DNA of 44,435 nucleotides, taken from NCBI GenBank assembly GCA_035551615.1, contig DASZNC010000037.1, positions 1-44,435 of the forward strand. Direction: 5' to 3'. Source of the stretch: JAKCDU01 sp035551615. Lineage in GTDB: Bacteria; Actinomycetota; Acidimicrobiia; Acidimicrobiales; Palsa-688. Shown piece after piece: positions 39,731 to 44,435 of this stretch. Position numbers and translations under genes: made by a program. The notes beneath the pieces are model-generated. The model searched no databases. It worked only from the letters and a program-made list of their open reading frames with translations, and was not told where the DNA came from. The stretch's first letter is position 1, and the number at the start of each line of letters is the position of its first letter.

Positions 39731-41752
39731 GTGCAGGCGGCGGGACTCGAGGACGAACAGCTCTACATAGACGCGGCCTACGCCGATCTGGCGCGCATGC
39801 GGGCTCGCGCCGAGCGTCTGCTCGAAGAGGTCAAAGGAACAGATCCCGACCTGGACTGGGCCCTCCTCCGACGGGTGCGCGCCCTGCGTGAAGAGCCGAG
39901 GGCCCTCTGCTTCGGGCGCATCGACGCCGAGGACGGCGACACCTGGTACGTCGGCCGCCGGCACGTGGAGGACGAGGACGCCGAGCCGGTGATCGTGGAG
40001 TGGCGGGCCCCCGTCGCCGTGCCCTACTACCGGGCCAGCCGTCGGGATCCGATGGGGCTGCACCGGCGGCGCCAGTTCGTGGTCGACGGCCGGCGGCTGC
40101 TCTCCATCGGAGACGACGTGTTCGGCGACCAGGGGGCGGCCGGACCCGATGCCGACGGTGAGCGGCGCGGCGTCGAGGCCCTGTTGGTGGAGTTGGAGCG
40201 GGCCCGGACCGGCGAGATGCTCGACATCGTTTCGACCATCCAGCCCGAGCAGGACGAGGTGATCCGGGCCGACCCGGCCGGCGTGCTGGTGGTGCAGGGC
40301 GGACCCGGTTCGGGCAAGACGGCGGTCGGGCTGCACCGCGCCGCGTTCCTGCTGTACGGCGACGACGCCATGGCCCGGGCCAATGTTCTGGTCGTCGGCC
40401 CCAACCGCACGTTCCTGCGCTACATCGCCCACGTGCTGCCCTCGCTCGGCGAGCACGCCGTCGTCCAGGCCACCCTCATCACGCTGGTCCCGGAATCCGA
40501 GGGCGCCGGCCACGGCCCGGATACCCCCGAGGTCGAGCGGCTCAAAGGTGACGGCCGCATGGCCATCGTCATCGCCCAGGCACTGGCCTCCCGGCGGGCC
40601 GCCTACGACGTCGATCTGACCGTCGCCTACGGCGCTCATCTGCTGCGCCTCGATGCTGCGTCCATAGATGCCGAAGCCGAGTCGATCGCCGGCCGCCCCA
40701 TCCCGTACGCCGACGGGCGGGACACGTTGCGGGTCTGGCTCTTGGCCCGCCTGGCCGGCCGCTACATGGACGCCACCGGCGTCCTCCCGACCGACACCGC
40801 CCACTTCGAAACGACCATGCGGGCCAGCGCCGACTTCAAGGCCGCCCTCGACAAGCGGTGGCCGACGGTGGCTCCGGCCACCCTGATCGCCGACCTCCTG
40901 GCTAAGGCGGCGGTGGTCGAAGCGGCCGCCCAGGACATTCTCGACGGAACCGAGATCCGGGCTCTCCGCCGGCGCAAGGGCCGGGCGTGGACACCGGCCG
41001 ACGCCCCGCTACTCGACGAGGCCAAGGCACTGATCGCCGGCCAGGCCCGTACCTACGGGCACGTGATCGTCGACGAGGCCCAGGATCTGTCGCCGATGCA
41101 GATGCGGATGCTGGCCCGCCGCTGCCCGACGGGGAGCATGACCCTGCTCGGTGACCTGGCTCAGGCCATCGGCGCGTGGGCCCATGCCGATTGGAAAAAA
41201 GAATTGGCAGAGTGGCTGCCGACACCGGACGGCCTGCGGGTGTCGGAGTTGCGCTACGGCTACCGCTCGACGGCCCAGATCATCGAGTTCGCCGGGCGGT
41301 TGCTGGCGGAGGCCGCCCCGCAGGTGCCCCCGACCCGCTCGGTCCGGCGGGGCCGCACCGACCCGCGGGTGCTGGAAGTGGAGCCGGGGTCGCTGCTCCC
41401 GTCTCTCACCGGCGAGGTCTCCCGGTTGCTGGCGGAGTGGCCGACGGTCGGCGTCATCGTGCCCACCGCTCTGGTCGGTGACTCGTTGGAGGCGCTGCGG
41501 GAGGCGCTGCCCGGCCGGGTCGGCGACGCCGAGATCGACGGCCTGGCCAAGCCGGTCACCGTCCTGGCCGCGCCGGCCGCCAAGGGCCTCGAGTTCGACG
41601 CCGTGCTGGTGGCCGAGCCGGCGGCCATCACCGCCGAGAAGGCCGACCGCGGTTCCGGCTGGCGGCTGCTGTACGTGGCGCTGACCCGACCCACCCAGCA
41701 CCTGTCCGTGATGACGACCCAACCCTTGGCACCCCCGCTGACAGGACCCTGA
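39731..41752 (+). CDS. HelD/HelR-like RNA-polymerase-associated SF1 helicase
   Basis: A 673-residue UvrD-like superfamily 1 protein. The N-terminal segment EDEQLYIDAAYADLARMRAR with further helices is the coiled-coil arm typical of HelD. The RNAP-binding/1A region carries the Q motif IQPEQDEVIR (170-179) and Walker A GGPGSGKTAVG (190-200). Walker B is VIVDEAQDLSPMQMRML, and motif VI is LLYVALTRPTQHL. Actinobacterial HelD/HelR uses ATP to pull RNA polymerase from stalled complexes and some members give rifampicin tolerance. A GGGAGG lies 6 bases before the GTG start. It is coupled to the next gene by TGATG. No rifampicin-associated palindrome is visible upstream. Confidence 0.92.
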   Translation: MQAAGLEDEQLYIDAAYADLARMRARAERLLEEVKGTDPDLDWALLRRVRALREEPRALCFGRIDAEDGDTWYVGRRHVEDEDAEPVIVEWRAPVAVPYYRASRRDPMGLHRRRQFVVDGRRLLSIGDDVFGDQGAAGPDADGERRGVEALLVELERARTGEMLDIVSTIQPEQDEVIRADPAGVLVVQGGPGSGKTAVGLHRAAFLLYGDDAMARANVLVVGPNRTFLRYIAHVLPSLGEHAVVQATLITLVPESEGAGHGPDTPEVERLKGDGRMAIVIAQALASRRAAYDVDLTVAYGAHLLRLDAASIDAEAESIAGRPIPYADGRDTLRVWLLARLAGRYMDATGVLPTDTAHFETTMRASADFKAALDKRWPTVAPATLIADLLAKAAVVEAAAQDILDGTEIRALRRRKGRAWTPADAPLLDEAKALIAGQARTYGHVIVDEAQDLSPMQMRMLARRCPTGSMTLLGDLAQAIGAWAHADWKKELAEWLPTPDGLRVSELRYGYRSTAQIIEFAGRLLAEAAPQVPPTRSVRRGRTDPRVLEVEPGSLLPSLTGEVSRLLAEWPTVGVIVPTALVGDSLEALREALPGRVGDAEIDGLAKPVTVLAAPAAKGLEFDAVLVAEPAAITAEKADRGSGWRLLYVALTRPTQHLSVMTTQPLAPPLTGP

Positions 41753-42714
41753 TGCGCAAGCAGTATCACTTCTGGCCGGGGGAGCACGGCGATGACGCGT
41801 GGGACGTCGACCGGCTCATCCACCTGAGCCGCGACCTGCCGGTCATCGAGATCGATCTGGACCGGATCGGCGAGATCGACACCGCGTACTGGTTTCCGGG
41901 CGGCCGGCCGGTGACCGTCCGGGATGTGATCGACCACACCCGCCTGATGGCCACCGCGGACCTGACCCACCCCGTCATCCTCGGCCCCGACAACCGGGTC
42001 ATGGACGGCATGCACCGGATCGCCAGAGCTGTGCTGGACGGGCGGGAGCGGATCAGGGCCGTCCGCTTCGATGTGTTGCCGGCGCCGGATCACCGAGGAG
42101 TGGTGGCGGAGGATTTGTCATATCTGGAGCTGCGTCCTTTGACCGTGGCCGATCTGGCGACCGTGGCCGAATGGCTGGACGAGCCCCATGTGGCCGAATG
42201 GTGGTGCAACCCGGGCACGGCGCAGGAGCAGCTGGACGAGTACCGCGGCCTGCTGGCCGAGGCCCGCCCGCTCACGGTGCTGCTGCTGGTGGTCGACGAC
42301 GGCACCCCGGTCGGTTGGTGCCAGTGGTACCGGTGGGACGACTACCCGGATGCGGCAGCCGACATAGGCGCGGCGGCGGGGGACATCGGCATCGACTACG
42401 CCATCGGTGCACCCGACCGCATCGGCCGGGGAGTGGGCACCGCGCTCATCCGGGAACTGGTCGCCCACCTCGGCCGTCTGTACCCCGGCGCCGGATTCCT
42501 GGCCGCACCGGAGGCGGCCAATGTGGCCTCCTGCCGGGTCCTGGAGAAGAACGGATTCGAACTGGTCAGCACCGGGCCCCTCGCCTCCGAACCCCACGAC
42601 CGGCCGATGGCCGTCTACCGGCGGCCGGGGAGTGGGCCGGCTCAGGCGCCCGAGCCGAGGAACCTGGCGTCGCCGAAGTTGAACACGCCGCCGTCGGAGG
42701 CGACCAGCCAGTAG
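41752..42714 (+). CDS. ParB-like domain fused to AAC(6')-type GNAT acetyltransferase
   Basis: A 320-residue two-domain protein. Residues 1 to about 110 resemble small ParB/Srx-like actinobacterial proteins (MRKQYHFWPGEHGDDAWDVD, then VILGPDNRVMDGMHRIARAV). Residues about 125-300 are a GNAT of the AAC(6')-Ib type (Acetyltransf_8): LDEPHVAEWWCNPGTAQEQL, GDIGIDYAIGAPDRIGRGVG (acetyl-CoA loop GRGVGTALI), and EAANVASCRVLEKNGFELVS. It probably acetylates an amino group. The start is inside the helicase stop (TGATG), so the two are co-translated. Its last 24 codons overlap the convergent GH3 gene by 73 bases. Confidence 0.88.
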   Translation: MRKQYHFWPGEHGDDAWDVDRLIHLSRDLPVIEIDLDRIGEIDTAYWFPGGRPVTVRDVIDHTRLMATADLTHPVILGPDNRVMDGMHRIARAVLDGRERIRAVRFDVLPAPDHRGVVAEDLSYLELRPLTVADLATVAEWLDEPHVAEWWCNPGTAQEQLDEYRGLLAEARPLTVLLLVVDDGTPVGWCQWYRWDDYPDAAADIGAAAGDIGIDYAIGAPDRIGRGVGTALIRELVAHLGRLYPGAGFLAAPEAANVASCRVLEKNGFELVSTGPLASEPHDRPMAVYRRPGSGPAQAPEPRNLASPKLNTPPSEATSQ

Positions 42715-44234
42715 CCCTGGCCGTCAGGGGTGGCGGCCATCCCGACGATGGGTTGGTCGAGGTGGACGCCGCCGGTGCTTCCGTAGAACCTGGCGTCGCC
42801 GAAGCTGAACACGCCGCCGTCGGAGGCGACCAGCCAGTAGCCCTTGTCGGTGGATGTGGCGGCCATGCCGATCACCGGCTGGACCAGGTGGACGCCGCCG
42901 GTGCTGCCGTAGAACCTGGCGTCGCCGAAGCTGAACACGCCGCCGTCGGTTGCCGTCAACCAGTAGCCGTTGCCCGTCCGGGTCGACGCGCCGTCGACGA
43001 CCGGCCGGTCGAGGTGCACGCCAGAGATGGAGCCCTCGCCTGGCAGTCCGAATGACAGGACACCCCCACCTGATCCGGCGATGCGGTAGCCGGCGGCGGT
43101 CGGCGATGACGAGATGGCGACGACGGGGCAGGCCCGCTGCCCCTTGGCCGCCAGGATGAGGGCGATGTCATGTTGGACGGTGGCCAGGGGGAGGGCACCC
43201 TGGGTCACGGCGGACTGCAGGGCCTGCTCGCTGGCCGTCCAGTCGGAGGCGTCGATGAGGGCCATGTCGGCGCCCGACTCGATGGCCCGGACGGTGGCGG
43301 CCGGCTCGGTGTAACCGGCGTCCGAGATGGCCTTGGCGCCGAGCGAATCGGTGATGACCACCCCGGAGAAGTGGGCGTTCTGGCGGAGGAAGTCGTAGGC
43401 CGCCGGCGACATACTGGCCGGGGTGGTGCCGGTCAGGCCGGGGACGGAGGGATGCCCGACCATGATGATCGGGGAGGCGACGTGCTCGAACGGGATCAAA
43501 TCGTCGGACTCGAGTTGTGACAGCGGCGGATCGGTGGCCGGCGCCTGGTCGGTATCAGCCGACGCGTGCCCCAGTCCGGGGAAATGCTTGAGTACCGGCA
43601 GTACGCCGCCCTGCTCGAGGCCGCCGGCGAACGAGCGGCCGTAGGTGGTGACCGTCTGGGGGTTGTCGGAGAAGCTGCGGTCCTTCTCGTCGGCTATCTG
43701 GTTGTCGGCCGGTGACACATCCACCACCGGGGCCAGATCGAGGTTGATCCCGAGCCCCCGCATGGCCGACGCGTGGGACGCGATCTGGCTCTGCACCTGG
43801 GCCGGCGTCCACTGGGCGGCCATCTGGCGAGGAGTCGGCAGGGCGCCGATCACATTGGCCAACCGGGCCACCTCGCCCCCCTCCTCATCGGTCGACATCC
43901 ACAGCGGCACCTGGCCGTCGGCGCCGGCGTCGGCTTGTAGGGAGGAGAGACCGTTGGTGATGGCCGGGCCCGACCCGGCAGCTGGTTGACCGAACAGCAC
44001 CAGCGCACCGACGCCGGCCCGGGCTTCGGGGGCCGAGGCCGACAGATCGCTGAACTGGCCGCTGACCATGAGCAGCTGATTGAGCTGGGTGGCGAGGGGC
44101 CACGTGGAGATCGGGTTGTAGCAGCTGGGCGGGACCGGGCTGGTCGCTGCGTGGGCCGGCGCCGCGCCGGCGGTGAACACGCCGGCCCCCGCGGCCGTCG
44201 CCGCCAAGATCGCCGCTGCTGTCGATCGCCGCAC
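42642..44234 (-). CDS. Secreted GH3 glycosidase (NagZ-like) with C-terminal repeats
   Basis: A 530-residue secreted protein. Residues 1-29 are a signal peptide (MRRSTAAAILAATAAGAGVF then AAPAHA before the cut). Residues about 35-355 are a GH3 N-terminal beta-N-acetylglucosaminidase-like domain: ALVLFGQPA, KHFPGLGHASADTDQAP (KHFPGxG), and VVITDSLGA with the catalytic Asp. Residues about 375-530 are 42-residue repeats (GYWLVASDGGVFSFGDARFY then GSTGGVHLxQP), about three and a half copies, perhaps a beta-propeller-like or wall-binding module. It would hydrolyse cell-wall or extracellular GlcNAc-containing glycans. The GTG start is at 44234. It overlaps the GNAT gene end. Confidence 0.88.
   Translation of the reverse strand: MRRSTAAAILAATAAGAGVFTAGAAPAHAATSPVPPSCYNPISTWPLATQLNQLLMVSGQFSDLSASAPEARAGVGALVLFGQPAAGSGPAITNGLSSLQADAGADGQVPLWMSTDEEGGEVARLANVIGALPTPRQMAAQWTPAQVQSQIASHASAMRGLGINLDLAPVVDVSPADNQIADEKDRSFSDNPQTVTTYGRSFAGGLEQGGVLPVLKHFPGLGHASADTDQAPATDPPLSQLESDDLIPFEHVASPIIMVGHPSVPGLTGTTPASMSPAAYDFLRQNAHFSGVVITDSLGAKAISDAGYTEPAATVRAIESGADMALIDASDWTASEQALQSAVTQGALPLATVQHDIALILAAKGQRACPVVAISSSPTAAGYRIAGSGGGVLSFGLPGEGSISGVHLDRPVVDGASTRTGNGYWLTATDGGVFSFGDARFYGSTGGVHLVQPVIGMAATSTDKGYWLVASDGGVFSFGDARFYGSTGGVHLDQPIVGMAATPDGQGYWLVASDGGVFNFGDARFLGSGA
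42650..43038 (-). repeat. 126-bp tandem repeats encoding the GH3 C-terminal repeats
   Basis: The DNA repeats at exact 126-bp spacing: AACCTGGCGTCGCCGAAG begins at 42661, 42787 and 42913. Copies are nearly identical over long runs, more alike than needed for the protein, which suggests recent duplication or gene conversion. A more degenerate fourth unit lies at about 43000-43110. Confidence 0.85.
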
Positions 44235-44435
44235 CTCTTGACGGTAGCGCCCGCCCCGCCCCGCGCGGATCCCGCCGACCCACCGCGTACCAGCCGACCC
44301 GTCCGGGTGCCGGGCCGCCTGCCCGGGTGCCGGCCGACGCGTCCAGGTGCCGGGCCGCCTGCCCGGGTGCCGGCCGACCCGTCCGGGGTGCCGGCCGACC
44401 CGTCCGGGGTGCCGGGCCGCCTGCCCGGGTGCCGG
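44235..44435. repeat. GC-rich 40-bp minisatellite at the window edge
   Basis: From about 44290 to the end, tandem units GTCCGGGTGCCGGGCCGCCT followed by GCCCGGGTGCCGGCCGACCC repeat every 40 bp (44301, 44341, 44381), with one half-unit of 21 bp near 44402. They continue past the window. It lies upstream of the GH3 gene. No coding signal fits. Confidence 0.75.

Noticed and set aside
39673..39731. Rifampicin-associated element upstream of the HelD/HelR-like gene
   Set aside because: The 58-base gap contains no inverted repeat resembling the known element.
42650..43038. CRISPR or mobile-element repeat
   Set aside because: The 126-bp period is in frame and encodes 42-residue protein repeats of the GH3 protein.
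44290..44435. CRISPR array
   Set aside because: Units are contiguous 40-bp tandem repeats with no unique spacers.
1..44435. tRNA, rRNA, IS elements, integrases or attachment sites
   Set aside because: No cloverleaf, rRNA core, transposase or recombinase motif was recognised on either strand.

Overview
The window is high-GC, densely coded bacterial DNA with frequent GTG starts and ATGA/GTGA/TGATG gene overlaps. It encodes two LLM-type (F420-dependent-like) oxidoreductases, several SDRs, a P450, KstD-like FAD chemistry and an actinobacterial-style HelD/HelR helicase. The secreted GH3 protein near the right end carries GYWLVASDGGVFSFGDARFYG-type 42-residue repeats, which in my experience are typical of Acidimicrobiia. 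I therefore read this as an actinobacterial, probably acidimicrobial, chromosome segment. This assignment is an inference. I see no phage, IS element, CRISPR array, tRNA or rRNA.

Layout. (1) 1-4303: a plus-strand Mrp/Mnh-type cation/proton antiporter operon (mnhE-F-G, MbhD-like, MbhE-MnhB fusion, mnhC, mnhD), all overlapping; mnhG has an apparent 1-base frameshift. (2) 4304-6845: UdgX-type uracil-DNA glycosylase, then an MFS exporter-tetR operon with three matching operators. (3) 7021-11348: a minus-strand, translationally coupled five-gene redox cassette (SDR, NTF2-like, LLM, SDR, KstD-like FAD enzyme). (4) 11568-13281: an ArsR regulator divergent from a cobalamin-riboswitch-controlled NiCoT nickel/cobalt permease. 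(5) 13344-17121: P450 + tetR, divergent from a DrrAB-like ABC exporter across a palindromic operator. (6) 17175-20689: a DUF1214-sulfotransferase fusion converging with a sterol-desaturase-type di-iron oxygenase. (7) 20829-23194: XRE-cupin regulator divergent from a thioredoxin-reductase-like/methyltransferase fusion. (8) 23322-33869: MFS transporters, an LLM enzyme, a GGDEF-EAL protein and a GGDEF protein split by an in-frame amber codon. (9) 33895-39673: housekeeping-like enzymes (DapA-fold protein lacking its lysine, YjbR, CsaA, NudC, amidase, hydrolase, DsbA-like) with remnants of lost genes. (10) 39731-44435: HelD/HelR-like helicase coupled to a ParB-like/AAC(6')-type acetyltransferase, a secreted GH3 enzyme and a GC-rich minisatellite.

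The most promising systems are the coupled five-gene redox cassette next to steroid/lipid-like chemistry (P450, sulfotransferase fusion, desaturase), the helicase-acetyltransferase pair, which has the look of an antibiotic-protection operon, and the dual metal/B12 control of the NiCoT gene. Several local degradations (frameshift, amber codon, truncated 3' gene ends) and short tandem duplications at gene 3' ends suggest either active small-scale genome change or assembly error, and need read-level checking.
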